This document shows positions 18,580-27,715 of a stretch of 64,000 nucleotides of DNA, piece after piece. Within the stretch, counting starts at the first letter, position 1. Every line of letters begins with the position of its first letter. The notes beneath the pieces are model-generated. The model ran no database searches and was not told where the DNA came from. It was given only the letters and a program-made list of their open reading frames with translations. Made by a program: the position numbers and the translations under genes. The DNA is from Phycisphaerales bacterium (GTDB taxonomy: Bacteria; Planctomycetota; Phycisphaerae; Phycisphaerales; SM1A02). The stretch spans positions 1-64,000 of the forward strand of contig JAQWLT010000022.1 of assembly GCA_029247205.1 (NCBI GenBank), in the 5' to 3' direction.

Positions 18580-19895
18580 AGATACGTACACCCATCCGCA
18601 AAGGGGCCTTCATGCTGTTGGCAACCACAGCGTGCACACTCGGCAGCAATGCTGCCGAGAGTTCTGGTCGCGAGTGGACAAAACAGCATGTCTTGCAGTT
18701 GATTGACGAAGCCACAAGGCAACCCCCATCGTCGTTTATTCTTCACCGAACACTCGAGAAGAGTTGCTCAATTGCTGCAACAAGCGAGCAACACGACTCT
18801 GCGCATCATGTGTTTGACCTTGACCCGCTCAGAGGCATACCAACCTCTGAGCGGGGCGAGGAAACGATCGTGTCGGATGGACTGAGCATCAGCATTGAGG
18901 GTGCTCACGATGAAATCTCACAACAACACCTCGTCGATGGACAACTCCGGGCCGATGTGTACCGGAATCCCAAAGATCGATACCACGAAGTTCTGACCGA
19001 TGTCGGATGGTATGTGTGGTACACAGGCGATACCAAGCTTGGTATCAAGTCTGCCCCGACCGTCGCATTCACAATGCCGTTCTATGGCCGCAGTAGTTTC
19101 TCTCGCTTGTGGTGTGGTTCATCTGGGGCCGCCGGTATGTTGACGCCAGGCCAACTCGAACTCCTTAATCTGGAGTCTGCTCATGTACAAGACGGTGTTC
19201 TTGTAGCGCAACTCGGTCACGACCAACACCCCTCTGCCCCAGCTGAAGACCAATACCGCGTTGTTTCCAAGGTTCAGATTGAACTGGATGCAGGTGGTGG
19301 CCCCAGATTGTTGTCATTCACGAACATCTCCTCCTATATGTACGACGGCGTTCGCACATTTCATGCACACATCGCCTACAGCGTCACCGAGTGGATGAAG
19401 GTTGGTGATATCGACATTCCACGAACAGCCACGATTGACCAGTTCTTGTTTGCACCCTTCATGGCCACAGATCCGGGATTGAGCTGGTGCCCCAGAGGCC
19501 AGATGCACCGCATCACCATGACTCATGAGGACTATCGACCGGTCACACAGAACGAAGCAACGAAGAAGTTGGCCCGAATACCGGAGCAAGAGGGCGTCAG
19601 TGTGTTCGCCGAAGATCTTGGCCTCTCCTACAAACTTGGCCTCGACACGGTCTGGATGGATGGCGAACCCTACGCACTACCGGAGCCAATCTTCGAGCAT
19701 CCTGTGAATGGGTTTGAGCGCATCCTTGAGTCTTCTACATTGCTTCCGATCTCAGAAATACAAAGGATTGAAGATATGGAGTCCAAAGCAGCAATCTCGC
19801 CTTGGGCAAGCAGCAAAGTGTTGATTGGTCTGATGGTAGTGGCGTTCTCACTTCTAGTGGCGGGCCTATGGCGGCGTTGGAAGGCCGCTGTATGA
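18576..19895 (+). CDS. Hypothetical exported protein with C-terminal TM and basic tail
   Basis: GTGA overlap with the Cys-rich gene; Sec signal; C-terminus KVLIGLMVVAFSLLVAGLWRRWKAAV. Confidence 0.8.
   Translation: MKIRTPIRKGAFMLLATTACTLGSNAAESSGREWTKQHVLQLIDEATRQPPSSFILHRTLEKSCSIAATSEQHDSAHHVFDLDPLRGIPTSERGEETIVSDGLSISIEGAHDEISQQHLVDGQLRADVYRNPKDRYHEVLTDVGWYVWYTGDTKLGIKSAPTVAFTMPFYGRSSFSRLWCGSSGAAGMLTPGQLELLNLESAHVQDGVLVAQLGHDQHPSAPAEDQYRVVSKVQIELDAGGGPRLLSFTNISSYMYDGVRTFHAHIAYSVTEWMKVGDIDIPRTATIDQFLFAPFMATDPGLSWCPRGQMHRITMTHEDYRPVTQNEATKKLARIPEQEGVSVFAEDLGLSYKLGLDTVWMDGEPYALPEPIFEHPVNGFERILESSTLLPISEIQRIEDMESKAAISPWASSKVLIGLMVVAFSLLVAGLWRRWKAAV
18639..18659. repeat. Perfect 9-bp inverted repeat CTCGGCAGC-AAT-GCTGCCGAG inside a CDS
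   Basis: Read directly in the sequence. Confidence 0.8.
18824..18855. repeat. Perfect 12-bp inverted repeat CCCGCTCAGAGG-(8 nt)-CCTCTGAGCGGG inside a CDS
   Basis: Read directly in the sequence. Confidence 0.85.
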
Positions 19896-20599
19896 AAACG
19901 CTCATACTGATATCTATCGTGATGGTGTGTGCGATTGGTGGATGTGCTCAGTCTGAGGATCCGCAAGCAACTGCCGCATCTGTCGTCGGTGATTTCACGC
20001 ATGACTTTGGACGCATCGATCTTGATCGCGATCCCGTCACCAGAACACACACCTTCGAACTCACGAACACAACACATGCGCCAATCATCGTGACGGACGT
20101 CAAGAGTACGTGCGGCTGCACCAAGGCCGAACTCTCTGCGCGGACTATCCCAGCTGGAAAATCTGTTGCCGTCACAGTCGGTATGCAGTTCACCTCCTCG
20201 GGGACTAAAACTGCGCAGGTGCATTTGATCACGCAGCGGGATACCACCAGATCGATCATGCTCACCGTGGCAGGGCAGGGCCGTTCGCTTCGGCAAATTC
20301 GCGTGGCTGAAACCGTGCGAATGAAGCCCGGTGAAACTCGCTCGGTCCCCATCATTGCGAGTAGCTATATGCCACAAGCGGCGCCGCCTATATTCGCCGT
20401 CGACGCCCCAGCATTCATCCACACGGAGTTACACCCGTGGTCGATGATGCAAACGCTTGATTCAGATCGCGGCGCTGCGGCCAAGTGGCGTGGACTCATG
20501 GAAGTCTCTGTGAGCCACGATGCGAAGGCGGGCCTCCATAAGATTGCCTTGAACTCCGAGTTCGGGGCACCGAAAGTCGTATCGGTTCGTGTTCGCTAG
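19892..20599 (+). CDS. DUF1573 domain lipoprotein
   Basis: Lipobox VCAIGGC; HDFGRIDLDRDPVTRTHTFELTN and VKSTCGCTKAEL motif of DUF1573; ATGA overlap with upstream gene. Confidence 0.88.
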   Translation: MKTLILISIVMVCAIGGCAQSEDPQATAASVVGDFTHDFGRIDLDRDPVTRTHTFELTNTTHAPIIVTDVKSTCGCTKAELSARTIPAGKSVAVTVGMQFTSSGTKTAQVHLITQRDTTRSIMLTVAGQGRSLRQIRVAETVRMKPGETRSVPIIASSYMPQAAPPIFAVDAPAFIHTELHPWSMMQTLDSDRGAAAKWRGLMEVSVSHDAKAGLHKIALNSEFGAPKVVSVRVR

Positions 20600-21273
20600 G
20601 GCCCGACTTTCCAACTCACTCCTGGCTCCAATATTCGCACAGCCGCCGACTGCGGCGCAAAGCGCGATACGTCAACTTCAATCGGCGGCCACGTGTCGTA
20701 GTGACAGGGAATCACGACTGGCGCCCCGATGAAATCTGCTGCGCGAGAGGCAAGTTCGGGTCCCATCGTGAAACGATCTCCAATTGGGATGATCGCAACG
20801 TCGGGCTTGTAGATCTCGCCAATCAACTTCATGTCGCCAAAGAGGCCGGTATCGCCACAGTGATAAATCGTCTTTCCGCCAACATGCAAGATGAGCCCGC
20901 ATGGCATGCCCATGTACCGACCTTCATAGGACGAGGAATGAAATGCGTGGGTAAAGGCCACCGAACATCCGCAACCCAGATCAATCTGTCCGCCCGGGTT
21001 CCCTGGCTCTACAAGTTCGTGGCCCTGCTCTTGCACCCACACGGTGAGTTCAAACGCTGCAATCACTGGCGCCGCATTGGCCTTGGCGATCTCGATCGTG
21101 TCGCCGACGTGGTCTTCATGCCCGTGCGTCAAAGCGATGTGCGTGCAGCGCACATCAGCAGCCGACATCGGCGCAGTTGGATTGCTACTAAGAAATGGAT
21201 CAACTACAACGCGGCAGTCGCCGCCATCGAGAATGAATCCACTGTGTCCAAGCCAAGTAATTTCAAGTGTCAT
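20596..21273 (-). CDS. UPF0173-type metal-dependent hydrolase (beta-lactamase fold)
   Basis: ITWLGHSGFILDGGDCRVVVDPFL, ALTHGHEDHVGD, YHCGDTGLFGDMKLI. Confidence 0.93.
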   Translation of the reverse strand: MTLEITWLGHSGFILDGGDCRVVVDPFLSSNPTAPMSAADVRCTHIALTHGHEDHVGDTIEIAKANAAPVIAAFELTVWVQEQGHELVEPGNPGGQIDLGCGCSVAFTHAFHSSSYEGRYMGMPCGLILHVGGKTIYHCGDTGLFGDMKLIGEIYKPDVAIIPIGDRFTMGPELASRAADFIGAPVVIPCHYDTWPPIEVDVSRFAPQSAAVRILEPGVSWKVGP

Positions 21274-21311
21274 AATTCTGCTCTCTTAAGTTCAATGATG
21301 CACGCACTTGC

Positions 21312-22058
21312 TCATGAGACCGTCCCGAAACGCATGCCGACCGGCCACTGCACCCGTCTCTCCACATCCTCCCACGCCTTCCGCAGGTCTGATGCCACGC
21401 ACTCGACGGCATCGCCTCTGCCTCGCTGGGCAAATGTATCGACCGCCGACCATGTTGACAGGTACCCGATCATCTGATCTGCCGTCCAACTCATCTCGTA
21501 GTTAGGCACGTTGATTGACCGCTCATTGAATGGAAAAACGAGGTCGGCGTAGCGAGTGTCAATGTGCGCCCGCCCCGCATCCCAGCACCCAGCTAGCACA
21601 TCGAAGTACAGGTGATCAACGACCGCATCGACCGTGGGACTCGTTCGCGGCCGGTCATAGCACCACAGGGCCACAACACAGGACGGAGCCGCCACGCGAT
21701 GCACTTCCGCGGCAAAGGCATTCATGTCGAACCAGTGGGCCGCTTGCGAAACGGCGACACAGTTGACGACGCCGCGTTCGAGCGAGCATGATTCCGACCG
21801 TCCAACTTCATAGCGAACACCCCTGATTGGGATCGCGGACGCAACTGCCGAGGCAGCTGGATCTGTCGCCAGTACGTCGTCAAATCGCGCCGCCAGGTGC
21901 GGCGTCGCCTGGCCGCTGCCACAGCCCGGCTCCCAGGCAAGTCTGTGGCTGGAACACTCGTCAGCGACGCGATCAACCAATTCCGCCGGGCACGTCGGTC
22001 GGAATCGCGCATAGCCCTCGGCCAGTCGATTGAATCGGCGGTCAATGGATTCGCTCAT
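21312..22058 (-). CDS. Class I SAM-dependent methyltransferase
   Basis: FNRLAEGYARFRPTCPAELVD..WEPGCGSGQATPHLA; ATGA overlap with gph. Confidence 0.85.
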   Translation of the reverse strand: MSESIDRRFNRLAEGYARFRPTCPAELVDRVADECSSHRLAWEPGCGSGQATPHLAARFDDVLATDPAASAVASAIPIRGVRYEVGRSESCSLERGVVNCVAVSQAAHWFDMNAFAAEVHRVAAPSCVVALWCYDRPRTSPTVDAVVDHLYFDVLAGCWDAGRAHIDTRYADLVFPFNERSINVPNYEMSWTADQMIGYLSTWSAVDTFAQRGRGDAVECVASDLRKAWEDVERRVQWPVGMRFGTVS

Positions 22059-22732
22059 GCCTGCACCTCATCCCGAAGCCACGCATGAAGATCCCGCAGC
22101 GACTCGAAGACCGGCTCGTCATCGGCAGTGATCTCCGCAATATTGCGGCCTTGATCGCCCTCTAATTGCACGCCAATGAATTGCATGCCCGCGGCGTGTG
22201 CGGCATCGCGATCGAAGCTCGTGTCCCCCACCATCCACGCGGTGCCGCCACCGAGCAACTCGACCGCTTCATGCAGACTTGCTGGATCTGGCTTCAGTGG
22301 CCGCCCGGGGTCTGCTCCGACAAGCACATTGGTCACAAGACCGATTGCTTCGACAATCTGCACTGCAAATGAGCTTGGCTTATTGGTCACTACAGCTGTG
22401 CGTACACCGACCGATGGGAGCCAATCCAACAACTCGCTCGCGCCATCGAATGCAACCGTATTCCGTGTACAACAACTGCTGTAATGGTGACGAAAAATCT
22501 GTACGGCTTCGGCATGGTCGCTTGGTGTGGCAACTTCGTTTCCTCCACCAGCCAGTGCGCGGTGGACCAAAATCGACAAGCCTCTTCCCACCCAGCCTCG
22601 AATAACATCCGCATCATGGCATGGCAGTCCGCGATCGGCGAGCATCTTGTTGGTCGCGGCCGCAATATCAGGCACCGAGTCAATGAGCGTCCCGTCGAGA
22701 TCAAACAGCATGTTGTGGGGAAGACTCTTCAC
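22055..22732 (-). CDS. gph: HAD hydrolase, phosphoglycolate phosphatase-like
   Basis: MLFDLDGTLIDSVPDIAAATNKML, VVTNKPSSFA, MVGDTSFDRDAAHAAGM; GTG start at 22732 overlaps MFS stop. Confidence 0.85.
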   Translation of the reverse strand: MKSLPHNMLFDLDGTLIDSVPDIAAATNKMLADRGLPCHDADVIRGWVGRGLSILVHRALAGGGNEVATPSDHAEAVQIFRHHYSSCCTRNTVAFDGASELLDWLPSVGVRTAVVTNKPSSFAVQIVEAIGLVTNVLVGADPGRPLKPDPASLHEAVELLGGGTAWMVGDTSFDRDAAHAAGMQFIGVQLEGDQGRNIAEITADDEPVFESLRDLHAWLRDEVQA

Positions 22733-23997
22733 TTGCTTGGTCCTGCCACAGAAGAAAATGAGGACGATGAAGCACCCATAGCAAGTTCTTTGCGATGCCT
22801 CCACGACCATCCAGCGACGATTGTCATCATGCCTCCACAAACAAGGAACCAAATGGTCACATGGGCGCCAAAGAACGAGGCCGCGACGGCAAACAGAATG
22901 GCAGACACCGACATCGCCACGTACGTCATGAAATTTGCCGTTCCAACAGCACGCGCTCGAAAATCTGCTTCTGGTATGTGTTGCAGCATGGCCAGCACCG
23001 GCACGAGGTAGCACCCGGCGAACACACCTGTGGTGACCAACAGCACGATTGTCGTTATCAACGAAAGCGGCAGCAGCCCCAGAAGAACCAGCGATATGGC
23101 CATGCCAATTGCGCCTGCCGGCACCAGGCCTGATCGGATGAAATCGCCTGAAGCGAGTCCGGCCACGAGCCCGCCAAGGCCAATGCCAATGCCAGGCGCC
23201 GCCAAAAGGCCGCTCCCGGTCAGCTGCAATGGTTCGTTGAACCAAGGAATGATCGCGAGCAACAAAGATCCGACTGCATAAAACCAACACCAAGCGATCG
23301 TCGTCGGAATTAACGCCGTTCCTCGCATACAAACAAGCACCTGCCAATGTGCTTTGATTGTTCCTTTCGTGACCACGTTGGGTCGCGGTCGTGCTGGCTG
23401 TCGTGTGATCATCAGCGAGGTCACCAGCCCAACGATTGAGATGCCCACCATGACCATCCCCAGCACCGCTGGAGCCACCTGCAATAGAGCCCCGCCAACC
23501 CCCACGCCCACAATGATGGCCAAGTTCGTAAGTAGGCTGAGAAGGCCGTTGGCGCGACTGAGATTCGTTTCACGAACCAATTCCGGCACCGACCCATACT
23601 TCGCTGGACTGAAGTAGGCACTCTGCGCCGCTAATAAAAAGAATATGACACATACCCAGATCAAACTTTGGTGCCAGAGTGCCCACGTCAACAGCAACGT
23701 CAGCACAACCTCAACAATACGAGTAACGATGATGATGGTGCGTTTGGGGTATGTATCTGCAAGTGGTCCACTAAACCCCAAGAGCAGAATAAACGGCAGA
23801 TACAACATCGTCGTAACCCACCCAGTGCCGCCAGCGCCCAACGCATCAGCCCATAAGCCCCCAGACACTACTCCCATCAGCAGTGCGCCACGCAACAAGT
23901 TGTCATTGAGCGCCCCGCAGACCATGGTGGCTAACAATGCGATGAAACCCCTCTTGGAAGGAGGACTACCGCCGTCATACTTTTCTGAGTATGTCAT
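22729..23997 (-). CDS. MFS transporter (LplT-like)
   Basis: 12-TM pattern; FIALLATMVCGALNDNLLRGALLMGV, AQSAYFSPAKYGSVPELV. Confidence 0.88.
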   Translation of the reverse strand: MTYSEKYDGGSPPSKRGFIALLATMVCGALNDNLLRGALLMGVVSGGLWADALGAGGTGWVTTMLYLPFILLLGFSGPLADTYPKRTIIIVTRIVEVVLTLLLTWALWHQSLIWVCVIFFLLAAQSAYFSPAKYGSVPELVRETNLSRANGLLSLLTNLAIIVGVGVGGALLQVAPAVLGMVMVGISIVGLVTSLMITRQPARPRPNVVTKGTIKAHWQVLVCMRGTALIPTTIAWCWFYAVGSLLLAIIPWFNEPLQLTGSGLLAAPGIGIGLGGLVAGLASGDFIRSGLVPAGAIGMAISLVLLGLLPLSLITTIVLLVTTGVFAGCYLVPVLAMLQHIPEADFRARAVGTANFMTYVAMSVSAILFAVAASFFGAHVTIWFLVCGGMMTIVAGWSWRHRKELAMGASSSSFSSVAGPSK

Positions 23998-24112
23998 AGA
24001 GAAGGTGTAGCAAAGGATAGGGCCTCATAACCCGGACCACATTGTGCCCCTTCCGCAAACTACTCCTTGCTTACATAGCTCCCCCATGTGACCATCTTCA
24101 CATCGCCTGCCC

Positions 24113-24589
24113 ATGAATTGTCGGGCGTGTAACCCAAAGGAGATGTCCATGATTGACATCGCATCAGCGTCAAACTGCGCCATTCCACAAATCTATGTCG
24201 CAGCTTTCAATCGAAAGACTGCCTCACTCAGCAACACACTACGAGCCCGACTGCAACACAGTCGGGCCATATTGGTTCGATCCCATCCAACTATTTCAAT
24301 CAATGGGGGATCGATTCCAGCTTCGGTCGAAACAATCTTTGAGCAAGTCCGGCCATCAATCTGGAAGTTCCGTTCGCAGATTATTGATATCGATGGCCCC
24401 GCCTCGAAAGCCGAACAACAAATCATTCATTCATGGGCTGTTGAGCGTCGACAGCACTATGTGTCTCCAGATGGCCCACGGCTTGAACCCGTCTTTGACA
24501 CTCTGGCAAGCGTGCTCGAATCCGGCCGGGAGGGGCGGGATTTCATGCTGCTCAGCAGAGTGCCTGCTGTCATGCAACGCAATGCATAG
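24113..24589 (+). CDS. Hypothetical protein
   Basis: Open frame of 158 codons in an otherwise empty gap; no recognisable domain; contains a 9-bp hairpin. Confidence 0.35.
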   Translation: MNCRACNPKEMSMIDIASASNCAIPQIYVAAFNRKTASLSNTLRARLQHSRAILVRSHPTISINGGSIPASVETIFEQVRPSIWKFRSQIIDIDGPASKAEQQIIHSWAVERRQHYVSPDGPRLEPVFDTLASVLESGREGRDFMLLSRVPAVMQRNA

Positions 24590-24600
24590 GCAATAAATAG

Positions 24601-24685
24601 TGGGCCCGGTGGGACTCGAACCCACACGCTCCTATGGAGCTGCGGCTTTTAAGGCCGCTGCGTCTGCCAATTCCGCCACGGGCCC
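24601..24685 (-). tRNA. tRNA-Leu (anticodon UAA)
   Basis: Reverse complement GGGCCCGTGGCGGAATTGGCAGACGC..CCTTAAAAGCC..GTGGGTTCGAGTCCCACCGGGCCCA; long variable arm; acceptor stem pairs. Confidence 0.95.
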
Positions 24686-24738
24686 ACAACAGTGTACGGG
24701 GCCCGCTATGCTCCCTCGACTCAAAAGGGAGCCCATTC

Positions 24739-26010
24739 ATGCAACTTGCTGCCATTCTCACCGCTGCCGTCACATCTTCGTGCCTCGCAGGTATCACACC
24801 CGAGGCCGCGCCAGTCTTGGACAACATGCTTCGTTGGTACTCCGGAGTACCCGGCGTATCCACGGTCCTGGTGCAGAAGATGGAATTTCCCGGCATGCCT
24901 GCGGTCGAGACAAAGACCTCGGTCGCTGCGCTCAGGCCAAATATGTTCTCGATCAAGTCTATGGACGATGCCAGTGGCCCAATGAGCATGCCGTCTCCGA
25001 CGCTTGTCAGCGATGGCACCAACTTCTACGCTGCAATGGACATCCCGGGCATGGCCATGTGGTCTAAATCCGCTGCGCCCAAATCCTTTGATGTTGACAA
25101 CCTTGAAATCATGCAGATGGCCGGCCCTGCGGGCTTTGTGCTTGACCTCGTCGGCTCTGGTGGACGCGAAGCGATCATGGAAGAGTTTGAACATATTGAG
25201 TACGCAGGCAAGGACGGCGATAACGATGTCTTGCTCCTCAAAATGGATACTGGCAACATGGGCCCTGAGATGGCTGTGAAGCTGACAATCGGTCCAAAAA
25301 AATCGCCGTGGATCTTGAGAATGGCGATGCAGATGCCTGAAGGTGGGGCAATGCAAGGCATGCCTTCAGAGATGGGCATGGACTTCACTGACTGGAAGAC
25401 ACTCGCCAACACGCCAGAAGCAAAGGCGATATTCACATACACGCCTAATCCGGAAGCGAAGGAAGTAAAAGATCTGATGGCCAGCCTGATGGAGGGCATG
25501 GGCAGTCAACCAGAATCTGGCGGTGGCCCTGAGGGCCTTGGCGGCGAACAAGCTGAACACCCCATGGTTGGAAAGCCTGCGCCCAACTTCACCCTTCCAA
25601 GCCTCGATGGCAAGGACATTTCACTCACAAGTCTGAAGGGCAAGACTGTCATCCTCGATTTCTGGGCAACATGGTGTGGTCCATGCCGAAAGGGCCTACC
25701 TGTACTCATGGAGATCGTCGAGAGCCGCAAGGCAGATGATGTTGTGTTGTGGGCGGTCGACCTAAGCGAAACCAAGTCCACCGTCGAAGATTTCCTGAAG
25801 AAGAAGGGCTGGAAGCTCTCCGTATTGCTCGACGGCAAGGGCAAGATTGCCTCGCAGTACAAGGTCGGCGGCATACCCCACACGGTGATCATCGATCCTG
25901 CAGGTATTGTTCGCTCGGTAGAAGTTGGCTTTGGCAGCAAAGAAGCTACGACGAAAACCGTCAACGACGTCATTGATGCGATCAAGTCTGATTCAACAGT
26001 CGGAAGCTGA
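24739..26010 (+). CDS. DUF2092/LolA-like domain fused to TlpA-type thioredoxin domain
   Basis: C-terminal GKTVILDFWATWCGPCRKGLP thioredoxin motif; N-terminal exported domain; ATG at 24739 avoids overlap with tRNA-Leu. Confidence 0.88.
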   Translation: MQLAAILTAAVTSSCLAGITPEAAPVLDNMLRWYSGVPGVSTVLVQKMEFPGMPAVETKTSVAALRPNMFSIKSMDDASGPMSMPSPTLVSDGTNFYAAMDIPGMAMWSKSAAPKSFDVDNLEIMQMAGPAGFVLDLVGSGGREAIMEEFEHIEYAGKDGDNDVLLLKMDTGNMGPEMAVKLTIGPKKSPWILRMAMQMPEGGAMQGMPSEMGMDFTDWKTLANTPEAKAIFTYTPNPEAKEVKDLMASLMEGMGSQPESGGGPEGLGGEQAEHPMVGKPAPNFTLPSLDGKDISLTSLKGKTVILDFWATWCGPCRKGLPVLMEIVESRKADDVVLWAVDLSETKSTVEDFLKKKGWKLSVLLDGKGKIASQYKVGGIPHTVIIDPAGIVRSVEVGFGSKEATTKTVNDVIDAIKSDSTVGS

Positions 26011-26011
26011 G

Positions 26012-27499
26012 TCAATCACTTGTAGTGCGGTCGATACTTGGGAGTGGAAACACTTCGGATGGCTCGTGCGCGGCAGCCATGAGCGATGATAAGTGCGTGA
26101 CGATGTCTGGTCTTGCTTTGGCAAGATCGGTTGTCTCGCCCGGATCCTCTTGCAAGTCAAAGACCAACATGGTCATGTCGCCCTGCTTGAGTTTGCGACG
26201 AACACCCTTCCATCGCCCATCCCGAATAGCCTGTTGTCCACCGAGTTCACGATACATCTGCGATGTGCGTGCAAGCTGGCTTCTGCCGAGCAGGGTTGGC
26301 ATGAGGGACACCCCATCAATCTCCAATGGCATCGGTACACGAGCAGCTTCACAGATCGTCGGAAGGTGATCTTCGAATCCGCTCATGAAACTCGAACTTG
26401 AACCCGCTTGCACGTGGCCGGGCCACCGCACAATCATCGGTACGCGGAGCCCTCCCTCGAAGACCGAACCCTTGAGCCCACGAAAGGGCCCGCTGCTCTC
26501 AAAGAAATCGTAGTCAACGCCCCCAGCCCACGTTGTTCCATTGTCGCTGGTAACGATGACGATTGTGTTGTCGCTGAAGCCTTTGTCTTTGAGCGCCTCC
26601 ACGATAGCCCCAACCTCTGCATCGAAGCCTGCAATCATGGCTGCATACGCGGCGCGAGGACGTGGGTGCGGGACGTATCCCTTTTGGCCGAGATAGGGCT
26701 GCTCATCCCATGCCCGGGGGAAGGCCTCCAAGCGGTCCGGGGGGACCTGCAACGCCACATGAGGAACCGGGCTGCCGTAATACAAGAAGAATGGCTTGTC
26801 GGCGGACTGCGAATTGATGAATTCAACTGCCTCGTCCCGCATCAAGTCAGGCGCAAATGTCTGTCGCTGAAAGCGGTCGAAATATGCTTGCTCGTTTTCA
26901 AGCGGCGTGTCGATCTTTTGGTGGGCGCTGAACCAGTCATTTCCGGGCAGTTGCACCTTGGTCTCATTCCGCCACAAGTGCGGCGGATAGTAGTTGTGCG
27001 CATGTCGCTGACAAAGGTAGCCAAACCAGTGGTCAAATCCTTGGCGATTGGGGTGGCCTTCGCTATCAGGTCCACCAAGCCCCCACTTCCCAATCGCGCA
27101 CGTGGCATAGCCATGCTCCCCTAGCACTTCGGCAAGCGTGACTTCAGAATCCGGCAGCGGGTACTGGCCCTCGGGATCGTGCTGTTTCCAGCCTCCGACT
27201 TCCTTGTTATTTCGCACAACTGCATGCCCGGGGTGCTTGCCGGTCAGCAACACGCACCGAGACGGTGCGCACACCGGGCTTCCCGACCAGTGGCTCGTCA
27301 GCCGCATGCCCTCGGCGGCAATAGCGTCAATGTGTGGCGTCGGGATCTTTGTTTGGCCCTGACAGCCAATCTCGCCCCATCCAAGATCATCGGCCAGAAT
27401 CAGCACGATATTCGGTGGTTTCACCGCGGAGAAATCCGCAGGCAAAGGAGCGACCAGGGGTGCAAGCAACAGCGTGGGAATCATCATGGCGACATCCAC
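26012..27499 (-). CDS. Sulfatase (arylsulfatase)
   Basis: NIVLILADDLGWGEIGCQG and SPVCAPSRCVLLTGKHPGH (C-x-P-S-R formylglycine motif). Confidence 0.95.
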   Translation of the reverse strand: MDVAMMIPTLLLAPLVAPLPADFSAVKPPNIVLILADDLGWGEIGCQGQTKIPTPHIDAIAAEGMRLTSHWSGSPVCAPSRCVLLTGKHPGHAVVRNNKEVGGWKQHDPEGQYPLPDSEVTLAEVLGEHGYATCAIGKWGLGGPDSEGHPNRQGFDHWFGYLCQRHAHNYYPPHLWRNETKVQLPGNDWFSAHQKIDTPLENEQAYFDRFQRQTFAPDLMRDEAVEFINSQSADKPFFLYYGSPVPHVALQVPPDRLEAFPRAWDEQPYLGQKGYVPHPRPRAAYAAMIAGFDAEVGAIVEALKDKGFSDNTIVIVTSDNGTTWAGGVDYDFFESSGPFRGLKGSVFEGGLRVPMIVRWPGHVQAGSSSSFMSGFEDHLPTICEAARVPMPLEIDGVSLMPTLLGRSQLARTSQMYRELGGQQAIRDGRWKGVRRKLKQGDMTMLVFDLQEDPGETTDLAKARPDIVTHLSSLMAAAHEPSEVFPLPSIDRTTSD

Positions 27500-27715
27500 A
27501 GTAACGCTCAGCCTTCAATCTGATCCGATTTATTCCCTTGCGATACACCCATAGGCCATACGAGCCGAACAACTCCCCTGAAGAGCCCTGGAACATACCG
27601 AAGAACCTCTTGCCAAGAGGCTTCCATTGCCTATCTTGAGGTGCTGAGCATTGAATCGTGGTCGCTGCCTGGGGAAAGGTGCGATCCCAACAAGAGTGAG
27701 TAAGAGGAGCCCCCC

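Noticed and set aside
22733-23347. N-terminal part of the 430-aa ORF containing the HAD domain
   Set aside because: Overlaps the MFS transporter out of frame and has no protein-like character; the HAD enzyme starts at about 22732 or 22711.
24634-24738. Upstream extension of the TlpA ORF through tRNA-Leu
   Set aside because: The overlap is with a clear tRNA gene; ATG at 24739 begins a good signal peptide.
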